64,000 nucleotides of DNA from DIGJ01 sp041739345 (GTDB lineage Bacteria > Bacillota > Clostridia > Lachnospirales > Lachnospiraceae): the NCBI GenBank assembly GCA_041739345.1, contig JBGSNZ010000002.1:62001-126000 (forward strand), in the 5' to 3' direction. Of this stretch, positions 43,800 to 52,051 are shown piece by piece (within the stretch, counting starts at the first letter, position 1; the number at the start of each line of letters is the position of its first letter). The translations under genes were made by a program, and so were the position numbers. The notes beneath the pieces were generated by a model, which was given only the letters and a program-made list of their open reading frames with translations, was not told the DNA's origin and did no database searches.

Positions 43800-44339
43800 A
43801 TGCTTATATTTCTATCGATGATAGAAACAGAAGAGGAAAAAGATAAGTTTGTGCAAATTTATGAGTCTTATAGCCATTTTATGTGGTACGTGGCAAATGA
43901 GGTGCTTTGGGATAAATACTTGGCAGAAGATGCGGTCCAGGAAGCATTTTTAGCATTAACCAGACACCTTGACAAAATTGAAGACGTGAATAGTAAAAAG
44001 ACAAAAAAGTTTCTTATGACGATTACAAAAAGCAAAGCCATTGACATCATAAGAAAGAAAAAGGGTGATTTGTTTGAAGAATTTGATGAGACCTTGATTC
44101 AGGAAAAGCAAGAAGATTTATTACATGAATACATAGAAAAAGAATCGCATGAATCTTTACTATTATCAATTTCTAAACTGGATGACATTTACCGCATCGT
44201 ATTTGAGTACAAATATCTTCATGAGCTTAGTGACAAAGAAATTGCTGATCTTTTGGGAGTCACACAAAAAGTAGTAAATGTACGCATTTTCCGAGCAAGA
44301 AAAAAGCTTCAGGATATACTTGCAAAGGAGGGACATTAA
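43800..44339 (+). CDS. ECF-type RNA polymerase sigma factor
   Basis: A 179-residue sigma-70 family protein with region 2 (FVQIYESYSHFMWYVANEVL, DAVQEAFLAL) and region 4 (LDDIYRIVFEYKYLHELSDKEIADLLGVTQ, VRIFRARKKL). An AGGGGGAG ribosome site precedes ATG 43800. Its stop is followed directly by the next ORF, a membrane protein that may be the anti-sigma factor. A three-gene module with a DUF4349 lipoprotein. Confidence 0.92.
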   Translation: MLIFLSMIETEEEKDKFVQIYESYSHFMWYVANEVLWDKYLAEDAVQEAFLALTRHLDKIEDVNSKKTKKFLMTITKSKAIDIIRKKKGDLFEEFDETLIQEKQEDLLHEYIEKESHESLLLSISKLDDIYRIVFEYKYLHELSDKEIADLLGVTQKVVNVRIFRARKKLQDILAKEGH

Positions 44340-45092
44340 ATGGAAGTGGAAAAACGATTAAAAGAAGCTTTAGATGAGCAATTAACGAAGGATATGGAAA
44401 AAATTCCAACCGAAGAAGAAATTAAAGTAAGGCATACGTTTACTGATTCTTTTCTAACTTACATGCAACAGCTGATTTATAATGAAAATAGAAATAAGAA
44501 GAAAAGACGAGTCATGACCCAAAATTATTTCTTAAGAGCAGCCGCTTGTTTGGTTTGCCTAGTGGGAATTGGAACATTGATGTTTACGGCATTTCCATTT
44601 GGAAAATTTAGTTCTACTAATAAAAGTGATCGAATGGAAGCTACATCTGAATCGACCCAAGCGACCGAATCAACGCAGGAGCGCAGCAGTGACACTGACA
44701 CTGGAACAAACTCAATTGAATCAGATCAATTGCCAATGGGTATAGAAAGTCAAAGCAAATTGGAAGATGCAGATACAACAGAATATTTCATACTAAAAAG
44801 TCAAAGTTTTGATGGTGACTATCACGTTGAAGTTAGTGTTAATAATCAGACGGATAATGAACTGACTTATACACCAATTTATGAATGGAGCTATACCCTG
44901 AATGGAAAAACGACAACGACTTCCATGGATATGGACATCGAAGGAAGTAAGAAAGTATTAAAATCAGGGGATGCCATCACAGAAATGTATGATTTAAAGG
45001 ATTATGGAATAAAGAAGGGCGGTGGCGTATTAGAAATCACCCGAATGATAAACGAGGAAGAAACTACATTAAGCATTACTATTGAAGCGTAA
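44340..45092 (+). CDS. Single-pass membrane protein, candidate anti-sigma factor
   Basis: A 250-residue protein. An N-terminal cytoplasmic part of about 60 residues (charged, helical) is followed by one transmembrane segment (about 62-82: LRAAACLVCLVGIGTLMFTA), then a Ser/Thr/Glu linker and an outside domain (about 150-250). That topology and its place immediately after the sigma gene fit an anti-sigma factor, though I see no zinc-binding HxxxCxxC motif. Alternatively a stress-sensing membrane protein of unknown type. Confidence 0.65.
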   Translation: MEVEKRLKEALDEQLTKDMEKIPTEEEIKVRHTFTDSFLTYMQQLIYNENRNKKKRRVMTQNYFLRAAACLVCLVGIGTLMFTAFPFGKFSSTNKSDRMEATSESTQATESTQERSSDTDTGTNSIESDQLPMGIESQSKLEDADTTEYFILKSQSFDGDYHVEVSVNNQTDNELTYTPIYEWSYTLNGKTTTTSMDMDIEGSKKVLKSGDAITEMYDLKDYGIKKGGGVLEITRMINEEETTLSITIEA

Positions 45093-45156
45093 TCATTAAT
45101 TCTAAAAATAATTCGAATTGAATCCCAAAAAGGTTTCGTTTGAAAGGAGAGTAATT

Positions 45157-46140
45157 ATGAAACGAAGAAAGTTATTAGGAATTTTAATATTAATCTGTAT
45201 TTTTGCAACAGCTTGTGGCTCTAAAAATAGTGCATCTAAAAGTGAGTCTGTTCCAATGGAAGAGGCTACAGCAGGGACAGAAAGCTATGATATGGCTATG
45301 GATACTGCAGATGTTTCGATGGATACAACGACGGAGTCTAAAACACTAACTAGCACAAATGACAGTGGAACAAGCACCATACAAGATACGAATCAAAAAT
45401 TAATCAAAAATATCTATATGGATGTTGAGACAAAAGAATTTGATACATTGATTGAAAAATTAGCAAAAAAAGTTACCGAATTAAAGGGTTATATTGAAAG
45501 CTCTCAGGTAAGCGGAAATAGCTATCAATATGAAAATATGAGATATGCATCATTAACCATCCGAATTCCAAGCGATTCACTCAATCAATTTGTATCAGTT
45601 GTAGAAAAGGATGCGAATGTAACAAATAAAACGGAAGGCACACAGGATGTTACCTTGCAATATGTGGATATGAGCAGTCATGTAGAAGCACTTCGGGCGG
45701 AACAAAAAAGTCTCATGAAGATATTAGAAGCAGCAACAAAGGTAGAAGATATTATTCAGATTCAGTCACAACTTACGCAGGTTCGTTATGAAATAGAGTC
45801 CTATGAATCTCAGCTTCGTACTTATGATAATTTGGTTGACTATAGTACAGTAACGGTATCTATAAATGAAGTAAAAAGAGAAACTTCAACACAGACCGAA
45901 TCTTTCGCTGAAAAAATATCAGCACGCTTTACAACCAACCTTTATAATATTGGTCAAGGTTTTCAATCCTTTATCATTTGGTTCATCAGCTCAATTCCAT
46001 ACATTATAATCTGGGTGATTACGATCGTGTTACTTATTTTTATCTATCGTAAGGCATCACCAAAGATAAGAGGTAGAAAAAAGTTGAATTCGAAAAATGA
46101 GAAAATAACAAGCAAGGATACAAATGAAAAAGAAGAGTAG
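45157..46140 (+). CDS. DUF4349 lipoprotein
   Basis: A 327-residue lipoprotein with lipobox ATAC (Cys near 20), a Ser/Thr/Met-rich linker, the DUF4349 domain (about 95-270: KNIYMDVETKEFDTLIEKL, GYIESSQVSGN, a central coiled coil LRAEQKSLMKILEAATKV) and a C-terminal transmembrane helix (about 280-305) with a basic tail. The start chosen is ATG 45157 after AAAGGAGAG. The function of the family is not known; it probably belongs to the sigma-factor module and envelope stress. Confidence 0.8.
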   Translation: MKRRKLLGILILICIFATACGSKNSASKSESVPMEEATAGTESYDMAMDTADVSMDTTTESKTLTSTNDSGTSTIQDTNQKLIKNIYMDVETKEFDTLIEKLAKKVTELKGYIESSQVSGNSYQYENMRYASLTIRIPSDSLNQFVSVVEKDANVTNKTEGTQDVTLQYVDMSSHVEALRAEQKSLMKILEAATKVEDIIQIQSQLTQVRYEIESYESQLRTYDNLVDYSTVTVSINEVKRETSTQTESFAEKISARFTTNLYNIGQGFQSFIIWFISSIPYIIIWVITIVLLIFIYRKASPKIRGRKKLNSKNEKITSKDTNEKEE

Positions 46141-46164
46141 ATAAGGTCTTTTGAAATCAATTTT

Positions 46165-46250
46165 ACGATTATTCTATGAAGATAACAACGAAAAATCGAG
46201 TGAACGAATCACTTGATTTTTTGTTGTTTATGGCTTTATAAAAGTCTGTA
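46165..46250 (-). repeat. Palindromic repeat element, diverged core (copy 3)
   Basis: A hairpin with AACAACGAAAAATCGAGTG and CACTTGATTTTTTGTTGTT arms around a short loop. Read on the minus strand, TTATAAAGCCATAAACAAC and a GAATAATCG end match the core of copy 1 (6629-6710). The long outer arms are absent. It lies between convergent genes and can act as a two-way terminator. Confidence 0.7.
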
Positions 46251-46252
46251 TT

Positions 46253-47428
46253 TTATTTAGAGAGCAACTTTTTATATAATCGATCAACGCAGATTGCGCC
46301 AAATGGCGCAGTAATAAGAATTGACATAACAGCAACGGTAAGAACAGGCTTACCACAAGCTAGTCCCATAGTAAGTGGTAATGCACCAATTGCGGCCTGT
46401 ACGGTAGCTTTTGGTGTATATGCTACCATACAAAAGAGTCTTTCATTTTTCTTGAGTTTACTTTTTATTAAGCAGACATAAACCCCAATCATACGAAAGA
46501 GTAGACTTCCTACTACAACAAAGATTGCCAGAATACCCTGTTCTTTAATGTGTGTTAGGTCAACGGTAGCACCAACTAAAACAAATAGTATAACTTCAGC
46601 CGCAACCCATAGACGGTTGTATTTTGAAGAAAGACGTTCTGCCAATAGGTTGTATCTTTCATATATGGTGATGCCCATACTCATAATTGCCAAAAGGCCG
46701 GAGATCGGAACGATTCCTTGCATACGATTTTGAAGCGCAATCAATAAAAATGAGATGCTCAGTATAATTAATATTTTTATAGAATCACGCATATGAACCT
46801 TTCGGAAAAAGTAAGTAACTAAAATGCCAATTATAACTCCAACGATGATACCAAGGAGGATGGAAACTGGTATTTGAAGGAGACTTGCAGGAGTTACCTG
46901 TTTTCCCTGACCTAATGAGGTGAATGCTGTAAATAAAACAATGACAAATACATCATCAACGGAAGCTCCAGCAAGGATTAATTGTGGTACGCTATTTTCT
47001 TTTCCATAGCCTTCATCCATAATATGAAGCATTCTTGGGACAATGACTGCTGGGGATACCGCAGCAATCACGCTTCCCATAATCAAGGATTCAATAATTG
47101 ATAAACCAAATAAGTGGGGAGCTATCAGGACAACACCGAGAATTTCAAAACATGCTGGAACAAAACACATAAGTACTGCAGGGCGCCCAACCTTTTTTAA
47201 ATCTTTTATATTCAAGGAAAGACCTGCTCGCGTAAGTATAATAACTAGTGCGAGTTGCCTTAAATCAGCAGATATACTTAAAATAGAATTATCTAAAAGA
47301 TTGAGAGCATAAGGACTTAAAATCATTCCGGTAAGTATCATGCCTAAGAGACTTGGAAGTTTAAAATGATTAAAAATACTACCGAGAAAAAGGCCAATTA
47401 AGAAAATGAGAGCTAAACTTGTAAGCAT
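46253..47428 (-). CDS. Cation:proton antiporter-like membrane protein under fluoride riboswitch control
   Basis: A 391-residue protein with about 11-12 hydrophobic segments of the monovalent cation:proton antiporter (CPA) superfamily. The ASVDDVFVIVLFTAF segment, with paired Asp, marks the ion-binding helix. No C-terminal RCK/TrkA domain. The crcB-type riboswitch just upstream suggests a role in fluoride tolerance; sodium/proton antiporter-like genes are among the known partners of that RNA. Substrate unproven. AGGAGG precedes the start on the minus strand. Confidence 0.85.
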   Translation of the reverse strand: MLTSLALIFLIGLFLGSIFNHFKLPSLLGMILTGMILSPYALNLLDNSILSISADLRQLALVIILTRAGLSLNIKDLKKVGRPAVLMCFVPACFEILGVVLIAPHLFGLSIIESLIMGSVIAAVSPAVIVPRMLHIMDEGYGKENSVPQLILAGASVDDVFVIVLFTAFTSLGQGKQVTPASLLQIPVSILLGIIVGVIIGILVTYFFRKVHMRDSIKILIILSISFLLIALQNRMQGIVPISGLLAIMSMGITIYERYNLLAERLSSKYNRLWVAAEVILFVLVGATVDLTHIKEQGILAIFVVVGSLLFRMIGVYVCLIKSKLKKNERLFCMVAYTPKATVQAAIGALPLTMGLACGKPVLTVAVMSILITAPFGAICVDRLYKKLLSK

Positions 47429-47468
47429 AAAATTCCTCCTAAGTGTATTAAATAGTTTTTTTCATAAT

Positions 47469-47556
47469 AAAAAAGCTGACAATTTCTGCGTAAAATGCAG
47501 AAGTCATCAGCTAAAAAGCGGTTTTGGTATTACCATGGGAGAACTTCATTCCCAAC
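47469..47556 (-). ncRNA. Fluoride (crcB) riboswitch with terminator
   Basis: Read on the minus strand, GGGAATGAAGTTCTCCC (47537-47553) is the P1-like hairpin with the conserved GATG..GTTC pattern, then AACCGC, then GCTGATGACTTCTG, all close to the crcB-motif consensus. The last segment also pairs with GCAGAAATTGTCAGCT to form a 16-bp terminator stem (47474-47489 with 47497-47512), ending in a T-run. Fluoride should stabilise the aptamer and prevent termination. It controls the antiporter gene. Confidence 0.88.
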
Positions 47557-47563
47557 AGATTCG

Positions 47564-47592
47564 ATTTTATCATAGAGGATAAGAAAATGCAA
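47564..47592 (-). promoter_or_regulatory. Promoter of the riboswitch transcript
   Basis: On the minus strand TTGCAT (47592-47587), a 17-base spacer and TAAAAT (47569-47564), placing the start just before the aptamer. Confidence 0.6.
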
Positions 47593-47641
47593 TGATGATT
47601 TTATAGTTCGCTTTTAAGTCTAAAGACATATCTGAAAATAC

Positions 47642-47670
47642 TTGACAGAATGTTTTGAATACGATATACT
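47642..47670 (+). promoter_or_regulatory. Promoter of the ylxM-ffh operon
   Basis: A consensus TTGACA at 47642-47647, a 17-base spacer and TATACT at 47665-47670, about 40 bases before ylxM. Confidence 0.85.
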
Positions 47671-47671
47671 T

Positions 47672-47700
47672 CACCTGTAAAGAAAATAACTTGACAGGTG
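47672..47700 (+). promoter_or_regulatory. Leader hairpin covering the ylxM ribosome site
   Basis: CACCTGT (47672-47678) pairs with ACAGGTG (47694-47700). The right arm contains the AGGTG that serves as ribosome site for ATG 47710, so folding would lower initiation. Confidence 0.55.
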
Positions 47701-47709
47701 GTGTTTCTT

Positions 47710-48093
47710 ATGATAGACTTGTCTAGGTCAGAAAAAGACCAAGAGACGTTGGATCGTATTGTAGAACTTTCATTATTATATGATTACTACGGTGAGCTTT
47801 TAAAAGAGCAAAAACGTCAGGTTTTTGAAGACTATGTTTTGAATGATTTATCACTTAGTGAGATCGCAGAGGAACGAGGTATTAGCCGACAGGCAATACA
47901 TGATACCGTAAAGCGATGCAGTAAGGAATTGATGGAATATGAAGATAAATTATCTTTGATTCGTAAGTTTCAAGTGATAAAGGACAAAGTAAATGAGATA
48001 CATCAAACCGCGATAAAGTTAAAAGATGAAGTGGAACTTGATGAGATTGATCAGATAGAAAACCTTTCCAATGAAATTATAGATGTGCTTTAA
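47710..48093 (+). CDS. ylxM: YlxM/p13-like helix-turn-helix protein
   Basis: A 127-residue protein of the UPF0122 family, with a sigma-region-4-like HTH (LSLSEIAEERGISRQAIHDTVKR) and a C-terminal helical tail. It is nearly always next to ffh and is linked to SRP function. Start ATG 47710 is preferred over the GTG frame start at 47698, because AGGTGG lies at the right distance. It precedes ffh by 20 bases. Confidence 0.93.
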   Translation: MIDLSRSEKDQETLDRIVELSLLYDYYGELLKEQKRQVFEDYVLNDLSLSEIAEERGISRQAIHDTVKRCSKELMEYEDKLSLIRKFQVIKDKVNEIHQTAIKLKDEVELDEIDQIENLSNEIIDVL

Positions 48094-48113
48094 AGCAAGG
48101 AAGGAAGGAATTC

Positions 48114-49454
48114 ATGGCATTTGATAGTTTAAGTGAAAAATTACAAAGTGTATTTAAAAGTCTTAGAAGTAAGGGTAAATTATCCGAGGACGATGTAAAG
48201 CTTGCATTAAAAGAAGTCAAAATGGCTCTCCTTGAAGCGGATGTAAACTTTAAGGTAGTAAAAAATTTCGTAAAAATAGTTGGCGAGCGAGCAATCGGTC
48301 AGGAAGTGCTTACTAGTCTGACACCTGGTCAGATGGTAATTAAGATTGTTAATGAAGAGTTAGTGAAGCTTATGGGAGATGAGACAACAGAGATTGCCTT
48401 AAAACCTTCCAATGAGATTACTATAATTATGATGTGTGGTCTTCAAGGTGCTGGTAAGACAACGACAACTGCTAAATTAGCAGGTAAGTTTAAGCAAAAA
48501 GGAAGAAAACCATTGTTGGTTGCCTGTGACGTTTATCGTCCGGCTGCAATTGAACAGTTACAAATTAACGGTGAAAAGCAAGGGGTTCCGGTATTCTCAA
48601 TGGGATCCGGTCATAAACCACTTAATATTGCAAAAGCCGCAATTGAACATGCTGAAAAAAATGGTCTCAATGTTGTTATTTTTGATACTGCTGGACGTCT
48701 TCATATCGATGAAGATATGATGAATGAGCTGATTGAAATCAAAGAAAATATTCAAGTAAATCAGTCGATTTTGGTAGTAGATGCCATGACAGGGCAAGAT
48801 GCTGTCAATGTATCGGAAATGTTCAATGAAAAAATCGGTATTGATGGTGTTATATTAACTAAGTTAGATGGTGATACCCGTGGTGGTGCTGCACTTTCCA
48901 TTCGTGCCGTAACTGGAAAGCCAATCCTATTTGTAGGTATGGGCGAAAAGCTTTCTGATTTAGAACAATTTTATCCGGATCGTATGGCTTCCCGTATTTT
49001 AGGTATGGGTGATGTGCTTACACTGATTGAAAAAGCCGAAGCAAACATTGATAGTGAAAAAGCGGAAGCATTAGGAAGAAAAATCAAAAAGGCGGAATTC
49101 GACTTTAATGATTTTATAGATTCGCTAGATCAAATGAAAAAAATGGGTGGACTTACCAGTATATTAGGTATGATGCCCGGAATGAGTCTCCCAAAGGATG
49201 TTGATGTCGATGACAATGCATTTAAAAGTGTAGAAGCGATTATTCACTCCATGACTTTAGAAGAGAGAGCAAATCCAGCTCTTCTAAATACTTCCAGAAA
49301 GAAACGTATTGCAAATGGTGCAGGTGTTGATATCAGCGAAGTGAACCGCCTGGTAAAACAGATGGAACAAATGAAAAAGACGATGAAACAAATGCCTGGA
49401 ATGATGAAAAGTCACGGGAAAAAAAGTAAGTTTAGAATGCCATTTGGCTTCTAA
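48114..49454 (+). CDS. ffh: Signal recognition particle protein Ffh
   Basis: A 446-residue SRP54 protein with N domain (1-85), G domain with P-loop GLQGAGKTTTTAKLA (about 107-121), DTAGR and TKLDGDTRGG, and a methionine-rich M domain (about 325-446) that binds SRP RNA and signal peptides. It targets nascent membrane and secreted proteins. Start ATG 48114 follows AAGGAAGGAA. Confidence 0.97.
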   Translation: MAFDSLSEKLQSVFKSLRSKGKLSEDDVKLALKEVKMALLEADVNFKVVKNFVKIVGERAIGQEVLTSLTPGQMVIKIVNEELVKLMGDETTEIALKPSNEITIIMMCGLQGAGKTTTTAKLAGKFKQKGRKPLLVACDVYRPAAIEQLQINGEKQGVPVFSMGSGHKPLNIAKAAIEHAEKNGLNVVIFDTAGRLHIDEDMMNELIEIKENIQVNQSILVVDAMTGQDAVNVSEMFNEKIGIDGVILTKLDGDTRGGAALSIRAVTGKPILFVGMGEKLSDLEQFYPDRMASRILGMGDVLTLIEKAEANIDSEKAEALGRKIKKAEFDFNDFIDSLDQMKKMGGLTSILGMMPGMSLPKDVDVDDNAFKSVEAIIHSMTLEERANPALLNTSRKKRIANGAGVDISEVNRLVKQMEQMKKTMKQMPGMMKSHGKKSKFRMPFGF

Positions 49455-49493
49455 TGATATATTGTTTGACAGAATTTTAAGGAGGTGAAAAGA

Positions 49494-49739
49494 ATGGCAG
49501 TAAAGATTAGATTAAAAAGACTTGGACAGAAAAAGAATGCTATCTATAGAATCGTTGTTGCTGATGGAAGAGCTCCTAGAGATGGTAGATTTATCGAAGA
49601 AATCGGTACTTACGATCCAAATCAGGAACCAAGAGCTTTTAGCGTAGATGAAGAATCAGCTAAAAAATGGTTAGCAACCGGCGCTCAGCCAACAGATATC
49701 GTTGGTAGATTATTCAAGGATGCAGGAATTACAAAATAA
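49494..49739 (+). CDS. rpsP: 30S ribosomal protein S16
   Basis: An 81-residue S16 with VKIRLKRLGQKKNAIYRIVV at the N terminus and the GTYDP motif. The start is ATG 49494 after AAGGAGGTG. It lies between ffh and khpA, the usual Firmicute order. Confidence 0.97.
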   Translation: MAVKIRLKRLGQKKNAIYRIVVADGRAPRDGRFIEEIGTYDPNQEPRAFSVDEESAKKWLATGAQPTDIVGRLFKDAGITK

Positions 49740-49752
49740 GAGGTGAAGTGCA

Positions 49753-49980
49753 GTGAAAGAATTAGTCGAAGTAATCGCTAAATCACTCGTTGATCATCCT
49801 GAAGAAGTAGTTGTAACGGAAAGCGTAACCGAGAAAGGTATTGTTCTCGAGCTTAAAGTTGCTGCAGATGATATGGGTAAAGTTATCGGCAAGCAAGGCC
49901 GAGTTGCGAAGAGTATTCGCACAGTTGTGAAAGCAGCTGCATCAAGAGAAGACAAAAAAGTTATTGTAGAAATAGCATAA
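49753..49980 (+). CDS. khpA: KH-domain RNA-binding protein KhpA (YlqC)
   Basis: A 75-residue single KH domain with the GKVIGKQGRVAKSIRTVV loop. It binds RNA, often with KhpB, and takes part in ribosome and cell-size control in Firmicutes. GTG start at 49753 after AGAGGTGAAG. A perfect palindromic terminator follows. Confidence 0.94.
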   Translation: MKELVEVIAKSLVDHPEEVVVTESVTEKGIVLELKVAADDMGKVIGKQGRVAKSIRTVVKAAASREDKKVIVEIA

Positions 49981-50005
49981 TGGCTTCGCCATGAAATTCT
50001 CTTGG

Positions 50006-50037
50006 CATAAAAAAACGCACTCGTGCGTTTTTTTATG
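50006..50037. terminator. Perfect palindromic terminator after khpA
   Basis: 15 bases (50006-50020) pair perfectly with 50023-50037 around a 2-base loop, with an A-run on one side and a T-run on the other. It separates rpsP-khpA from rimM-trmD. Confidence 0.88.
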
Positions 50038-50122
50038 TTATTGAGATTTATAATGAAACCTACGCATAAAAAATGAAACAATGCAAAGGTGCAACATGGT
50101 GGACGTAATATAGGAGAATCAT

Positions 50123-50635
50123 ATGGAAGATTTATTGCGAGTTGGAGTAATCGCCAGCACACATGGGATTCGTGGGGAAGTAAAAGTATTTCCGACTACG
50201 GATGATAACAATCGATTTAAGTTATTGAAAGAGGTTATTCTTGATACAGGAAAAGAACACATTATCTTAGAAATCGAGTTGGTTCGTTTTTTTAAGAAAA
50301 TGGTGATTCTTAAGTTTAAAGGAATTGACAATATAAATGATATTGAAAAATATAAGGGAAAAGATTTGCTAATTACCCGTAAAAATGCGGTTCCACTGGC
50401 AGAAAATGAGTACTTTATTTATGATATAATTGATTCAGAAGTGATTTTGGAGGATGGGTCTTTCATTGGTACTTTAGTAGAAGTGCTGACGACAGGTGCA
50501 AATGATGTTTATGTGGTTAAAACGACAGAGGGAAAAGAAATTTTGCTTCCAGTTATTGATGACTGCGTGAAAAAGATAGACATTGAAAATAAAAAAGTCA
50601 CCGTACATTTGTTACCAGGATTGCTGGATATGTAA
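50123..50635 (+). CDS. rimM: Ribosome maturation factor RimM
   Basis: A 170-residue protein with the N-terminal GVIASTHGIRGEVKVFPTTDD and C-terminal PRC-barrel (ILLPVIDDCVKKIDIENKKVTV, ending LPGLLDM). It binds S19 and helps 30S head maturation. Start ATG 50123 after AGGAG. It precedes trmD as usual. Confidence 0.96.
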   Translation: MEDLLRVGVIASTHGIRGEVKVFPTTDDNNRFKLLKEVILDTGKEHIILEIELVRFFKKMVILKFKGIDNINDIEKYKGKDLLITRKNAVPLAENEYFIYDIIDSEVILEDGSFIGTLVEVLTTGANDVYVVKTTEGKEILLPVIDDCVKKIDIENKKVTVHLLPGLLDM

Positions 50636-50654
50636 GACCTTTATTTTGAGTGTC

Positions 50655-50742
50655 GCTAAAGCGAAAGACGGGAGCAAAGTGTGATAAAAAAATCACACTT
50701 CCCTGATTGAAAGGCGTGCAAAGCACGCAGACGGGAGCAATT
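50655..50742 (+). promoter_or_regulatory. Leader of trmD with duplicated ribosome-site segment
   Basis: GACGGGAGCAA occurs twice, at 50669-50679 and 50730-50740, the second being the ribosome site of trmD. Between them lie a hairpin GTGTGAT/ATCACAC (50681-50687 with 50692-50698) and a second hairpin GCGTGC/GCACGC. TTCCC at 50699-50703 could pair with the GGGAG. The layout recalls the elements before ptsH and the transaldolase. Confidence 0.45.
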
Positions 50743-51483
50743 ATGAAATATCATATATTAACTTTGTTTCCAGAAATGATTGAACAGGGTATGAATACTA
50801 GTATTACGGGAAGAGCGATTGGTAACAATCTTATTTCACTTAATGCTATTAATATTCGTGATTTTTCGGATAATAAACATATGAAGGTAGACGATTATCC
50901 TTATGGTGGTGGTGCCGGCATGGTTATGCAGGCGGAACCAATCTATCGGGCATATGAGTCATTGATAACACAGAGTAATAAAGCACCCCGTGTTATTTTT
51001 CTAACCCCACAGGGTAAGGTATTTAATCAAACAATTGCAGAGGAACTTGCAAAGGAAGAAGAACTAATCTTTCTTTGTGGTCATTATGAAGGCATAGATG
51101 AGAGGGTAATTGAGACAATTGTAACAGACAACATATCCATTGGAGACTATGTTTTGACTGGGGGCGAGCTTGCCGCTATGGTAGTAATGGATGCAGTATC
51201 AAGACTTGTTCCAGGGGTATTAAACAATGAAGTTTCTGCACAGACAGAGTCTTTTTATGATAATTTATTGGAATATCCACAGTATTCTCGTCCGGAAGTA
51301 TGGAGAGAAAAAAAGGTTCCAGAAGTATTATTGTCTGGACATCATAAAAATATTGAAACCTGGCGAAAAGAACAATCCATAAAGCGAACCCTAGAACGCC
51401 GTCCGGATCTGTTAGAACATGCTGTTTTATCTAAAAAGGAACAAAAATGGTTGCAAAACGAGCTTGAAAAGCATGAAAAATAG
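50743..51483 (+). CDS. trmD: tRNA (guanine37-N1)-methyltransferase TrmD
   Basis: A 246-residue SPOUT-class enzyme. Knot motifs LCGHYEGIDERV and GDYVLTGGELAAMV are intact, and the C-terminal domain binds the anticodon stem. It makes m1G37 in tRNAs using SAM. The start is ATG 50743 after GGGAG; the frame from 50707 lacks a ribosome site. Confidence 0.96.
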   Translation: MKYHILTLFPEMIEQGMNTSITGRAIGNNLISLNAINIRDFSDNKHMKVDDYPYGGGAGMVMQAEPIYRAYESLITQSNKAPRVIFLTPQGKVFNQTIAEELAKEEELIFLCGHYEGIDERVIETIVTDNISIGDYVLTGGELAAMVVMDAVSRLVPGVLNNEVSAQTESFYDNLLEYPQYSRPEVWREKKVPEVLLSGHHKNIETWRKEQSIKRTLERRPDLLEHAVLSKKEQKWLQNELEKHEK

Positions 51484-51492
51484 AAAATCTTC

Positions 51493-51521
51493 TTGCAATT
51501 TAAGTTTGTCTATGGTATAGT
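51493..51521 (+). promoter_or_regulatory. Promoter of rplS
   Basis: TTGCAA at 51493-51498, a 17-base spacer and TATAGT at 51516-51521. The leader of about 85 bases contains an ATGTCA/TGACAT hairpin near 51558-51573 and may be a ribosomal-protein leader. Confidence 0.8.
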
Positions 51522-51614
51522 TTGAATGTTGTGAGATGAGATGTTCCTCTGTTATGATATGTCAATGACATGATAAGTATTAAGAACATCAAAATAATAA
51601 GGAGGTTCACACAA

Positions 51615-51962
51615 ATGAATGAAATAATTAAAAAAATTGAAGCTGCACAGTTAAAATCTGAAGTTGCAGAATTCAACGTAGGTGATACGGTAAAAGTATC
51701 TGTTAAAGTAATCGAGGGTGCAAGAACAAGAACCCAGATGTTCGAAGGAACCGTATTAAAGAGACAGAACGGTGGATCAAGAGAAACTTTTACAGTTCGT
51801 AAATTTTCTAATGGAATCGGCGTAGAAAAAACTTGGCCAGTACATTCTCCAATTGTTGAGAAGATTGAAGTAATCAGACATGGTAAAGTTAGAAGAGCAA
51901 AACTTAACTACTTAAGAAAAAGAGTAGGTAAGGCTGCAAAGGTAAAAGAATTAGTAAAATAA
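51615..51962 (+). CDS. rplS: 50S ribosomal protein L19
   Basis: A 115-residue L19 with FNVGDTVKVSVKVIEGARTRTQMFEG and the C-terminal RRAKLNYLRKRVGKAAKVKE. Start ATG 51615 after AAGGAGG; the upstream extension to 51570 is not real. Terminator follows directly. Confidence 0.97.
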   Translation: MNEIIKKIEAAQLKSEVAEFNVGDTVKVSVKVIEGARTRTQMFEGTVLKRQNGGSRETFTVRKFSNGIGVEKTWPVHSPIVEKIEVIRHGKVRRAKLNYLRKRVGKAAKVKELVK

Positions 51963-51972
51963 TGAAAAGATA

Positions 51973-52007
51973 AAGGGACAAGTCATTATGGATTGTCCCT
52001 TTTTTTC
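51973..52007 (+). terminator. Terminator after rplS
   Basis: GGGACAA and TTGTCCC form the stem, around an 11-base loop, followed by TTTTTTT. Confidence 0.9.
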
Positions 52008-52051
52008 ACTATTATAAAACAGTTTTCTGTCAAAACTGGAGGCAAGATAAT

